A DNA stretch of 64,000 nt from Bacillus pumilus (GCF_003431975.1 NZ_CP027116.1:2418001-2482000), one strand, 5' to 3'. Shown: positions 53,200-60,724, numbered from the stretch's first letter. A program made the numbers and translations. Notes: generated by a model from the sequence alone, not told the origin.

Positions 53200-53223
53200 A
53201 AACAGACCTTGTTGGGTCTGTTT
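53200..53223 (+). repeat. Right copy of the 24-bp target duplication
   Basis: Exact direct repeat of 51671-51694. Here it is followed by TTATTTTATC, so with the stem's own T-run it keeps a complete terminator tail; the pre-insertion site can be rebuilt by joining the left flank to this copy. Confidence 0.85.
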
Positions 53224-53287
53224 TTATTTTATCATCATCATTTAGCTCACATATACAAAAGAAAGCTATGTCATGTTTTATCCTCAT

Positions 53288-53584
53288 TTATTTCACCATG
53301 ATGTTTTCTTTTAAAAAACGTTCAAAAAGCTTATGACCTTCCTCCTCAATTAGATCATCTTCAATCAGATATTCTCCAATCAATAGCCCTAGATCATCCC
53401 ACTGCTCATATTCCTTCAAAAGCGTTATACCATCACTTTTTTGATCAAAAAACAATAGCCATCTTCCTGTCTCTAAACTCTTAAAAAACACGCCTTCATA
53501 ATCAAAGCCATATTCATAATACCCTACATGTAAATGCATAGTATCATCTAAACTATGTAATTTTTCTTCTGTACTCAACTTCAT
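53288..53584 (-). CDS. Hypothetical protein, small acidic, possible immunity-type
   Basis: I do not recognise this 98-residue protein. It is acidic and soluble, rich in aromatic residues in its first half (HVGYYEYGFDYEGVFFKSLE, then GRWLLFFDQKSDG), and has no signal peptide or membrane segment. It lies 9 bp downstream of the Imm1-like gene, so the two are probably one transcript. Small acidic proteins of this kind next to Imm1 genes are often immunity proteins; that is inference from context only. Confidence 0.6.
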   Translation of the reverse strand: MKLSTEEKLHSLDDTMHLHVGYYEYGFDYEGVFFKSLETGRWLLFFDQKSDGITLLKEYEQWDDLGLLIGEYLIEDDLIEEEGHKLFERFLKENIMVK

Positions 53585-53593
53585 CTTGCGCTC

Positions 53594-53974
53594 CTAACTT
53601 TTCATATCCTTCTGAAAATCAATATTCCTCAACTCAACCCATTCAACAAGGTCAGCAACTGTTTTTGTCGTCAAAAAATGGTGAACGATTTGATACGCTT
53701 GATTACGGTCGACATAGCTACACGACGGCACATACAATGGGGCTCCTGCGACAAAATGCTCGATCGTTTCAATTTTCTCTTCCTTTTTAAAAGGGACCAA
53801 AAAATTCGGATACCTCATGATCAAGAACCCATACGGTTCAGTATAAAAGAAAACTAGACTTTCACTTTCCCAACCTTCCTCTATCTCAATGGAAGATTCC
53901 CCGTTTCCTTGTTTCCAATACTCTTCGCCCGGATTTTCGACTGGAGCGCCTGTGGGACCGTAGTACAAAAACAT
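53594..53974 (-). CDS. Imm1-like immunity protein (tentative)
   Basis: The 126-residue acidic protein has no signal peptide. Its C-terminal part, VDRNQAYQIVHHFLTTKTVA followed by DLVEWVEL, resembles the Imm1 pattern in which an alanine-containing helix and a short Fl-tg-p segment precede a terminal V-W motif; Imm1 proteins neutralise polymorphic toxins. The match is by pattern, not by search. No cognate toxin gene is present nearby, so it may be an orphan. Confidence 0.5.
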   Translation of the reverse strand: MFLYYGPTGAPVENPGEEYWKQGNGESSIEIEEGWESESLVFFYTEPYGFLIMRYPNFLVPFKKEEKIETIEHFVAGAPLYVPSCSYVDRNQAYQIVHHFLTTKTVADLVEWVELRNIDFQKDMKS

Positions 53975-54009
53975 CCATATCTCTCCTTCATACCTATATC
54001 AATTTGGAT

Positions 54010-54201
54010 TTAACCAATTGTTCTATTTCCATCAAAATCATAAAAAGCTTGTGTTTGTTGGTTTAATTTTAGCATGTGATATAGTTTTGGATTTAGCTTT
54101 TGAAAGGTTTGAGAGCTGACCCATTTTACTTCTTCAATATCATGGTCTGGATCTAGAATGTTCAGCTGGACGCCAATGATTTCAGCAAAGAAGGCCATCA
54201 T
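54010..54201 (-). pseudogene. Remnant of a Nudix hydrolase (C-terminal part)
   Basis: The 63-residue frame AFFAEIIGVQLNILDPDHDI, then EEVKWVSSQTFQKLNPKLYH, looks like the last third of a Nudix hydrolase; the Nudix box (GX5EX7REUXEEXGU) that should precede it is absent, and the sequence upstream (above 54201) shows no continuation in any frame that I can read. It is probably a decayed fragment. Confidence 0.5.
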
Positions 54202-54672
54202 AAGCCCATGATACTTTTAATGCCTCACTCTCACCTCATGGATCCCAACAGCAATAATGAAAACCAAACCTTATATATTTAAATACTCAAAAAATGGATG
54301 TACCTTTGCCTCAAATATCCTACCCTTTCAGTCATAATTTAGAGGCAACTTAACTTCAATTAATTAAAATTTTTAGATAAATAAAATGAAGATTTGAGAA
54401 AAACATAATCAATATTGCGCTATAAATCTACATCCTATATGCACTTGAATTAAAGAAAAGAGATTGGGATAACTTGAAGATGTGGACCCGATTGTGTAAC
54501 TAAATTTATGGAAATATTTCATGTCAATTATACAGGGAGAAAAAAATGAGAAAGGTTTGGAGGAAAGCATTGAAAAAACAAAAAAGTTTTAATCTATTAA
54601 TAAGTTTTCAGTGAAATTAAATCGAAAATTTAGATAATAAAAAGGGGCAAAAGCCCCCTCTATTACCCATAT
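54202..54672. other. AT-rich gap without a supported gene
   Basis: This 470-bp stretch is clearly more AT-rich than the core genes. It holds the terminator of the downstream-facing operon at its right end and one very short plus-strand frame (54546-54614, 22 codons, with GGGAGA five bases upstream) encoding a strongly basic peptide, MRKVWRKALKKQKSF and seven more residues. I do not call that a gene. Otherwise I see nothing. Confidence 0.5.
54640..54657 (-). terminator. Terminator of the SdpC-like toxin/immunity unit
   Basis: On the minus strand GGGGC, TTTT, GCCCC is followed by TTTTTATT, 15 bp after the stop codon of the 3-helix membrane protein gene. Confidence 0.8.
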
Positions 54673-54984
54673 TTAGAATACCATTTTAAAAGCAAAGAAT
54701 ATAACTAATGTAGCAAATATTTGACTTCCAATAAATATTACATACCCTTTCCGCACTTGTTTATGTTGCAGAAATTCATTTCGCTTTTGAAAATCAAATT
54801 GTTTTTTTTCTTCAAAATATTTAATTAAAAGATATTCTGACGCAAAACATGTGAAATTTGCAAGAAACAGAAAAATAATAGTTAAATACACCCCATTATC
54901 TTCACCACTGAATGCACGGGAAAATAATATAATAGTTATACCTAAAAAAATATAAGAAAAATAAAACTTCTTAAGATAATTCAT
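54673..54984 (-). CDS. Small three-helix membrane protein, candidate immunity protein
   Basis: The 103-residue protein has three hydrophobic segments (FYFSYIFLGITIILFSRAF, VYLTIIFLFLANFTCFASEY, VIFIGSQIFATLVIFFAF), with a basic/acidic loop between the second and third. I do not recognise the family. It lies 29 bp after the SdpC-like gene and shares its terminator, the arrangement of a bacteriocin immunity gene. ATG at 54984 follows AAAGGGA; a TTG three codons earlier is also possible. It is much smaller than SdpI (about 207 residues). Confidence 0.65.
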   Translation of the reverse strand: MNYLKKFYFSYIFLGITIILFSRAFSGEDNGVYLTIIFLFLANFTCFASEYLLIKYFEEKKQFDFQKRNEFLQHKQVRKGYVIFIGSQIFATLVIFFAFKMVF

Positions 54985-55013
54985 TATATCCAATCCCTTT
55001 TTAAATTTTAATA

Positions 55014-55568
55014 TTATTTACAAAGCGTGCTTCCTAAATAATATGCAGTAGATATGATAAACGGAATAGAAGCAGAAAGTCCACCTGTAATTCCTAGAGC
55101 AAGAGCAGCAGCAGTATATGAGCCTGCATGAATTAATCCAATAGCCCCTAATACATTACTGCATGAAATAGCACCTTTAACACTAATTTCGCTATTTGTA
55201 TCTTTATTTAATAAACTAGAAAGTTCATTAGATACATTCTTAGTGAACTCTGATAATTTTTTATCATCATTAATTAATTCATTGAAATTTTCAACATAAG
55301 ACACTAATTGAGAAGAAGTCATCGGATAATCTAAATTAGCAAGTTCTTTGTCTAAAGTCTTCTTCTTTAAAACTCTTATAATTTTATATCCATTCTTATC
55401 AGTATAAGTATCTAGGTGTTTAATAATTACTTCTGCAGCTTTGAAATCTTTTTCTTCCCAAAGTTCATTTACTGTCTTTGTTGAAGTATTTTTCGCTTCT
55501 AGTGAACTAGAAAAAACACTAAACATAATAAACAAACTCAAAGAAATAAGTAAAAACTTTTTAAACAC
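55014..55568 (-). CDS. Secreted peptide precursor with SdpC-like architecture, candidate bacteriocin
   Basis: The 184-residue protein has a signal peptide (MFKKFLLISLSLFIMFSVFS, SSLEA), a charged helical middle part, and a hydrophobic C-terminal segment that starts AISCSNVLGAIGLIHAGSYT and ends YYLGSTLCK. The layout matches the sporulation-delaying protein SdpC, where a hydrophobic peptide with a disulfide is cut from a secreted precursor. Here the only cysteines are near residues 136 and 183. GTG at 55568 follows GGGAGTG by six bases. No sdpA or sdpB homologue is in the window. Family membership is my inference. Confidence 0.6.
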   Translation of the reverse strand: MFKKFLLISLSLFIMFSVFSSSLEAKNTSTKTVNELWEEKDFKAAEVIIKHLDTYTDKNGYKIIRVLKKKTLDKELANLDYPMTSSQLVSYVENFNELINDDKKLSEFTKNVSNELSSLLNKDTNSEISVKGAISCSNVLGAIGLIHAGSYTAAALALGITGGLSASIPFIISTAYYLGSTLCK

Positions 55569-55780
55569 TGAAAACACTCCCATATTTTGTATTTTTTTAT
55601 ATATAATTACAATTTAACATATCTTATAATGAAATTACAACACAAAATTTAGAAGTGTTTTCTAAAGTAAAAAAAGTAAGAATAAATAAATCTTTAAAAT
55701 TTACTTATACAAGTATATTTTATTTCAAAAAGAGTTCTAATTGATAGAAACTTTTGAACTAAATATAATTAAGCACAAAA

Positions 55781-57220
55781 TCATACATAGCTAATAAACA
55801 TCAAAATGCTAATTTTTTCCAAATTAATCAGTTTTTGTGCTTCCTTCCACTGCTCAAGCTCTGACACTGTCAATAATTGATATCCTTGTTTGGTTAATTC
55901 CTTGATAATCGTGACAGCTGCGTTTGCCGAGGTGTCATAGATGTCGTGCATTAAGACGGTTTCTCCGCTGGACGCATGTGTGAGGATGTAGTTGGCGACG
56001 TATTGGCTGTTGCGATATTTCCAGTCTTCAGGATCAACGTCCCAAAGTGTGACTTTCATGTTGACAGCCTCGTTGATTTGCTCGTTTGTTCCACCATATG
56101 GCGGTCTAAAGTGAGTCGGTGTGAAACCACCCGCTTTTTCAATAATTTGCTGTGTCTCTTCTACTTGTTTGATGGCTTGTTTTAATGGCAGTCTTGTGAG
56201 TAAAGGGTGGCTATAGGAATGATTTCCGATTTCATTTCCACCCTTTCTGATTTCACTTAGCATATCTGGATAATACTGAACCCTGCTGCCTAATACAAAA
56301 AACGTTGCATGTCCTTTGTTTTCTTTTAAGGCTCTTAAAATTTTTGAAGTCGTTGATGGATTTGGTCCATCATCAAATGTTAGGGCAATGGCTTTTTGGT
56401 TTGGGTTGAATGCTGCCTGTTTTGGCAGTTTTACGATTTTTCTTTTTGGGATTGGTTCTTTTTTCTCGTTTTTGTTTTTTTCTTTATTGATATATTCTGG
56501 TTTTAACATTCCTTTAAGGAGGGTTTTCTTAATCGCCAATAGTTGTGGACCTTGCTCGTCTGGTGCAATTTGCCCTGCTGGAAAATAGAATTCAATAAAA
56601 CGATCCTTGATAGAAAAATACTGATAATGTTTTGCAGCTGGTGACGTTCCTTGTTTGAGTAATTGCTCGTTTTCAGCAAGAGAGCGATCTTTTTTTAACT
56701 CTTGAAATGTCATACGAGACAGTTTTTGCAGATCTTCTTTCTTTGATAAAAATAAATCATCTATTGATAAAAAGTGCTGTTTCTTGTAATCAAAGTTGAA
56801 CATCTTCGTTTGATGTGCGCCTTTTACTCCGCCTTTCAATTCATATGTATTGAATTTGATCGCAACGGTTTGCTTGGCATAATGGACAATCTCGTAATCT
56901 ATATTTAATTCATAACGATTCTCTTCATTGACATCGCTCGCTTCGCTAAATGATGTTTTGAATTTGTCTAGCGCTGTTTCTGCAAATCTTTTCATCTCTT
57001 GATCTAGCTTCGCTTGATGAAAAAGCGGATAGTTGACAGCATATTTCATGTATCTCCCGTCATTCACGAGAGTCACAATTTCCACTTCTTTATAGCTCGC
57101 ATCTGGTTCTATTTTCTTCTTCTCCGTCCCGCTTGCCTGCTGATTATGATAAAACGCAGCAATCCCGATGATGATCGCAAGACCGCATAGAACAAGACTG
57201 ACTTTCCATTTGATTGACAC
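55781..57220 (-). CDS. pdaC: Peptidoglycan deacetylase PdaC-like
   Basis: The 479-residue protein has an N-terminal membrane anchor (VSLVLCGLAIIIGIAAFY), a DUF4163/DUF3298-type middle domain and a NodB deacetylase domain with TFDDGPNP, HSYSH, RPPYGG, LWDVDPEDW and MHDIY. B. subtilis PdaC deacetylates N-acetylmuramic acid and confers lysozyme resistance. GTG at 57220 follows GAGAGGAG. The last 14 or so residues (KISILMFISYV) look unlike the family end and run into AT-rich DNA, suggesting the native stop was lost. Confidence 0.9.
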   Translation of the reverse strand: MSIKWKVSLVLCGLAIIIGIAAFYHNQQASGTEKKKIEPDASYKEVEIVTLVNDGRYMKYAVNYPLFHQAKLDQEMKRFAETALDKFKTSFSEASDVNEENRYELNIDYEIVHYAKQTVAIKFNTYELKGGVKGAHQTKMFNFDYKKQHFLSIDDLFLSKKEDLQKLSRMTFQELKKDRSLAENEQLLKQGTSPAAKHYQYFSIKDRFIEFYFPAGQIAPDEQGPQLLAIKKTLLKGMLKPEYINKEKNKNEKKEPIPKRKIVKLPKQAAFNPNQKAIALTFDDGPNPSTTSKILRALKENKGHATFFVLGSRVQYYPDMLSEIRKGGNEIGNHSYSHPLLTRLPLKQAIKQVEETQQIIEKAGGFTPTHFRPPYGGTNEQINEAVNMKVTLWDVDPEDWKYRNSQYVANYILTHASSGETVLMHDIYDTSANAAVTIIKELTKQGYQLLTVSELEQWKEAQKLINLEKISILMFISYV

Positions 57221-57349
57221 AATGATTCTCCTCTCGTGATGCCGTCATGCCTGAATGACGTGTGTGTTTGTAGGATAGACTTTGCACGACCCCTTTTTAG
57301 TTTTTAAATGACACAATCGTCACATTTTCGACACATTTTGGAGAGGAAT

Positions 57350-57376
57350 AAAAAAAGGGCTTGATTTCTCAGCCCT
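57350..57376 (-). terminator. Terminator of the caspase-like gene
   Basis: On the minus strand AGGGCT and AGCCCT form a stem with a nine-base loop, followed by TTTTTTTATT. Confidence 0.8.
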
Positions 57377-57380
57377 ATGA

Positions 57381-57935
57381 TTATTTTTGCATATATAATT
57401 GAAATAATTTCGTTTCTTCATCAATTGAGCTCGCCCGATCAAAAGCCGCTCTGACCGTTTTTGTATTGTTCAAGCGTTCATAAAGCATCGTCAATACAAA
57501 GATAAACGCCGCATTTCCATCAATGTAATCATCCGGCGCTGTATAGGATATGGCTCCTGCTGCTAAGAAGGCATTTGCAAGGTTTTTCTCTCCTAGTGTG
57601 CAGCCTGTAGAAATGACATGAACCCCTTTTAATGAAGCATATTGCTTGATTTCATCCGCTCCGAAAGCAGCACCTCTAGGCTCCCCATCTTCGTATACAT
57701 CTTCTCCTAATTCCGGCATGAGAAAGGCTCCTTCTTCCCCGTGAAACGATAGAAGAATGTAGTCTATTTCTCCTCGATTTTTTCCAGATAACACATGTAT
57801 CAGGTCATTTGGTCTTCCAATCCATTGCATATCGACTTTCACGCCGAAGTTTTCAAGTGCTGCACGCAGCGCAAAAGCTTCCAGCTCACTATTTGGTCCT
57901 GCTGCTAAAATGATGCGCATGGTCTGTTGATCCAC
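57381..57935 (-). CDS. Stand-alone caspase/CHAT-like protein
   Basis: The 184-residue protein begins with a Rossmann-like strand (MRIILAAGPNSELEAFALRA) and then shows a clan CD protease pattern: hydrophobic strand plus His-Gly (YILLSFHGEEGAFLMPE), a strand plus Cys (GVHVISTGCTLGEKNLANAF) and LAAGAISYTAPDD. His at about residue 86 and Cys at about 131 would be the catalytic dyad. There is no repeat or sensor domain, unlike typical CHAT proteins. Similar proteins have sometimes been named aminolevulinate dehydratase, which the sequence does not support. It lies 17 bp after the GNAT gene, so probably one operon. Confidence 0.65.
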   Translation of the reverse strand: MDQQTMRIILAAGPNSELEAFALRAALENFGVKVDMQWIGRPNDLIHVLSGKNRGEIDYILLSFHGEEGAFLMPELGEDVYEDGEPRGAAFGADEIKQYASLKGVHVISTGCTLGEKNLANAFLAAGAISYTAPDDYIDGNAAFIFVLTMLYERLNNTKTVRAAFDRASSIDEETKLFQLYMQK

Positions 57936-57951
57936 TTTTATCTCCTCCAGA

Positions 57952-58521
57952 CTAAGTTAAAAATAAAACCATTTTTTCCTCATCTGCATATGTATCATCA
58001 GGCCATTTGAGTGCTTTTTCTTCAAGCGCGTACGACTCAAATCCAACAGAGCGATACAGACGTTTGGCTGAGTGATTGGTCGTCACCACTGATAAATACA
58101 TTTGCTCGATGTCCTGTCGTTCTCGTACGAAGGAAAGAGATTCCTCCATTAAGGCCTTGCCTACTCCTTTTCCGCGGGCACCCGCTGTAACATACATCGC
58201 TACTACATTCGCTCGGTGCTTTAATTTCTGTAAGTTTTCTTGGATGAGCGTGACCATGCCCACAAGCTTCCCTTGATCAAAGGCGCCAAAAGTCCACATA
58301 AATTGTACAGAAGAGAAACGAGCTGCGTATTTTTCTATTGTACCGATTTGCTCTTCTTCATAACTCATCGCAAAGCCCTCTGGATGTAATTGTAGTGCTT
58401 CTAGTCTTAATGCTGCATATTCTTCAGCGTCATCTGGTGTTAACAATCGAATATTCAGAACAGCGCCCCCAATAGAATCATTGATACTTCCAATTTTATC
58501 TTGAAAGGAGTTTTTGATCAA
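57952..58521 (-). CDS. GNAT family N-acetyltransferase
   Basis: The GNAT core is visible from NIRLLTPDDAEEYAALRLEAL through VVAMYVTAGARGKGVGKALMEE (acetyl-CoA loop, R/Q-x-x-G-x-G/A) to LYRSVGFESYALEEKALKW. The substrate is unknown. The start is uncertain: TTG at 58521 has GGAG seven bases upstream, but the domain itself begins at about 58455, where a non-standard CTG (58458) follows GGGGG. The open frame to 58554 lies in the terminator of the coat gene and is not credible. Confidence 0.8.
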   Translation of the reverse strand: MIKNSFQDKIGSINDSIGGAVLNIRLLTPDDAEEYAALRLEALQLHPEGFAMSYEEEQIGTIEKYAARFSSVQFMWTFGAFDQGKLVGMVTLIQENLQKLKHRANVVAMYVTAGARGKGVGKALMEESLSFVRERQDIEQMYLSVVTTNHSAKRLYRSVGFESYALEEKALKWPDDTYADEEKMVLFLT

Positions 58522-58537
58522 AATTTTTCTCCAAAAA

Positions 58538-58567
58538 ATAAAAAGGCATCCCATAAAAGGATGCCCC
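58538..58567 (-). terminator. Terminator of the CotD-like gene
   Basis: On the minus strand GGCATCC and GGATGCC form a 7-bp stem with a seven-base loop, followed by TTTTTATTTTTT. Confidence 0.85.
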
Positions 58568-58572
58568 CTCCA

Positions 58573-58866
58573 TTACCACTTACAGCGTTTCACTGGACGG
58601 CAGCAAGGGTTTTTGATATCACTGCCGCAATCGTATTCTTTTACGATATACTCGTTATGAGTCGACTCAGTGACAGGATAGTAGTTTTCAATTCTTTTGA
58701 TGTTTTTATTGACGTTTGTGATATGGGTTGGGTGAATTTTTCTGATAGTTTGTTCATTTGTTGTTGTGTTGACAATTTGACGTGTGGGGAAAACAACCGT
58801 TTCATCTCCTCCTTGGTTTCCTCTGCGAGGCCCAAAGAAAAAATCATCTAATCGATTCCGGCTCAT
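58573..58866 (-). CDS. CotD-like spore coat protein
   Basis: The 97-residue protein has the CotD family centre (KIHPTHITNVNKNIKRIENY, then YPVTES) and a cysteine-containing basic tail (CGSDIKNPCCRPVKRCKW). CotD is an inner coat protein made under sigma-K control. ATG at 58866 is preceded by GAAGGGGTGTTGAG. A terminator follows. Resemblance to CotD is clear in the centre but not at the ends. Confidence 0.75.
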   Translation of the reverse strand: MSRNRLDDFFFGPRRGNQGGDETVVFPTRQIVNTTTNEQTIRKIHPTHITNVNKNIKRIENYYPVTESTHNEYIVKEYDCGSDIKNPCCRPVKRCKW

Positions 58867-59089
58867 CTCAACACCCCTTCAATTTGTCTTTCACTTACAC
58901 TCTATCGTATGTAAGAGACGCCATTCGTGATTAGATGCTTGTCTATTTTTTGAAAATTCCGCTATTCATTTCGTTTTCTCTTTCTTTACAAAAGGACAAT
59001 TTTAACATATTATACAAATGATATATTGTAGTAGAAGAAATGGTGTGCCCATACCCTCCCTACTCATCATTAAACACGAGGTGAACGAT

Positions 59090-59302
59090 ATGATCAATAC
59101 GACACAACCAATCGAACGAAACAAGCTAGACATTGCACTTGAACTGACTCAAATGCATTTGAATCGATATGAAACGAATCATCCTGATCAGTTGAGTGAG
59201 GTTTATGCGCAATATTATGCACTGCTTGAAGTGCTGGATTTATCTTCTTATGATCAATTGATTGATTTATTGCCCGCTCAATTAAAACAGACGCTTGAGT
59301 AA
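59090..59302 (+). CDS. Small hypothetical protein
   Basis: I do not recognise this 70-residue, mostly helical and acidic protein (MINTTQPIERNKLDIALELT, then QMHLNRYETNHPDQLSEVYA). It has no signal or membrane segment. ATG at 59090 follows GAGGTG by five bases; the frame is open back to 59018 but without a ribosome binding site. It is a single-gene plus-strand unit with a terminator shared with the ara operon. Confidence 0.7.
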   Translation: MINTTQPIERNKLDIALELTQMHLNRYETNHPDQLSEVYAQYYALLEVLDLSSYDQLIDLLPAQLKQTLE

Positions 59303-59338
59303 AAAACCCTCTATCCACATGGGATAGAGGGTTTTCTT
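59301..59338. terminator. Bidirectional terminator at the end of the ara operon
   Basis: AAACCCTCTATCC and GGGATAGAGGGTTTT form an 11-13 bp stem with an ACAT loop and T-runs on both strands, between the convergent small gene and the transporter gene. Confidence 0.9.
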
Positions 59339-60678
59339 TATACACGTGCTGCCATATCGGTTTCGATTTGCTCTAGGCTTCTTCCTTTTGTTTCGACTAG
59401 TACAAAGCGGGTGAACAATAATCCGATTAAGCAAATGACTCCAAATGAGGAGAAAATGACGCCAAAGCTGAATTTGTCTGCCAAGATAGGGAACACGAGT
59501 CCAACGGCTAACGATCCCGTCCAGTTAAAGGCTGATGAAATACCTGCCCCGATCCCTCTGACAGAAAGCGGGAAGATTTCGCCGATGATAATCCATGTGA
59601 TCGGTGCCCATGAGAAAGCGTAGCACAGTATAAAGCAGCAAAGGGAAATCAATGTCACCCAGTTTAAAATTCCTTGACTAACGCCAAGCGCACCTAGTAT
59701 GGCGGGGGCAAAGAAAGACAGGGCCATGCCAGATCCTCCTACAGTGAGAATCGTCCGGCGATCGAATCGGTCGACAAACTGTAAAAAGATCACGGTGGTG
59801 ACGACAAAAATAACACCGACAATGACTGTAAAACCTGCGGCGACCTGCGGCGCAAGGCCTACATTCCGAGCAATACTCGTTGCATAGTACACAATGGAGT
59901 TAGCGCCTTGAATTTGCTGAAGGGTCGCCATCCCAACCCCGATAAAAAGAGCCATTCTGAATTTCTTTTGAAACAATTCACGAATACCAGAGCGTTCTTC
60001 TTTCGCAACCTCTAAAATTTCTTGCATTTCTGCTTCGATTTCTTCACGGGAAGACCGTAGTGATCCTAATACCTCCCGTGCTTTATGTGCCATGCCGTGT
60101 TTAATTAAATATCTCGGAGATTCAGGGAGCCTCAGCATACCAATATAAAGCACGATGGCAAATAAAGCAGCACTACCGAGCATCCAGCGCCAGCTGTCTG
60201 GAATAGGTTCAAACACAAACGCGACAATATAGCTGAGCAATAGTCCGCTCACAATCATGAGCTGATTGAGACCAGACAATTTCCCGCGGATTTTAGCCGG
60301 AGCAATTTCAGACATGTAGGCTGGTACTAAAGATGAGGCTGTTCCTACAGCTGTTCCTAAAAAGATACGTGCAATGGTTAATGAAATCTCTTCTGGTGCA
60401 ATGGCTGAGCCGATCGCTCCGACAAAAAAGATAACGGATGAGACCAAAATGAGCTTTCTACGGCCAAATTTATCCCCTAAGAGACCGCTTAAAATAGAGC
60501 CAATAATCGCCCCGCCCATTAATGATGAGACGACAATTCCAAGCCATAATGGACTGAGCTGAAATTCTTCCTGAATATGTCCTTCTGCCCCTGCTATAAT
60601 ACCAATGTCGTATCCGAATAAGATGCCTGCAAAAGACCCGAAAAAGAAGATAAACTTACTTGACACTTTTTTCTCCAA
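59338..60678 (-). CDS. MFS sugar:proton symporter, likely L-arabinose
   Basis: The 446-residue protein has 12 hydrophobic segments and the sugar porter signatures: GDKFGRRKL (loop 2-3), a PESPRYLI motif after helix 6, QQIQGANSIVYY in helix 7, DRFDRRTIL in loop 8-9 and FVLVETKGRSLEQIE at the end. It lies 80 bp after araA and probably takes up L-arabinose, as AraE does in B. subtilis; xylose or other substrates are possible. TTG at 60678 follows GAGGGGG by nine bases. Confidence 0.9.
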   Translation of the reverse strand: MEKKVSSKFIFFFGSFAGILFGYDIGIIAGAEGHIQEEFQLSPLWLGIVVSSLMGGAIIGSILSGLLGDKFGRRKLILVSSVIFFVGAIGSAIAPEEISLTIARIFLGTAVGTASSLVPAYMSEIAPAKIRGKLSGLNQLMIVSGLLLSYIVAFVFEPIPDSWRWMLGSAALFAIVLYIGMLRLPESPRYLIKHGMAHKAREVLGSLRSSREEIEAEMQEILEVAKEERSGIRELFQKKFRMALFIGVGMATLQQIQGANSIVYYATSIARNVGLAPQVAAGFTVIVGVIFVVTTVIFLQFVDRFDRRTILTVGGSGMALSFFAPAILGALGVSQGILNWVTLISLCCFILCYAFSWAPITWIIIGEIFPLSVRGIGAGISSAFNWTGSLAVGLVFPILADKFSFGVIFSSFGVICLIGLLFTRFVLVETKGRSLEQIETDMAARV

Positions 60679-60698
60679 GTGGATGACCCCCTCACTTA

Positions 60699-60713
60699 AT
60701 TAACCGCTTTCAT
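60699..60713 (-). promoter_or_regulatory. Candidate catabolite-responsive element (cre)
   Basis: ATGAAAGCGGTTAAT on the minus strand agrees with the CcpA consensus WTGAAARCGYTWWCN at 13 of 15 positions. It lies 20 bp upstream of the transporter start within the operon. Confidence 0.5.
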
Positions 60714-60724
60714 TTCATCCCGTG

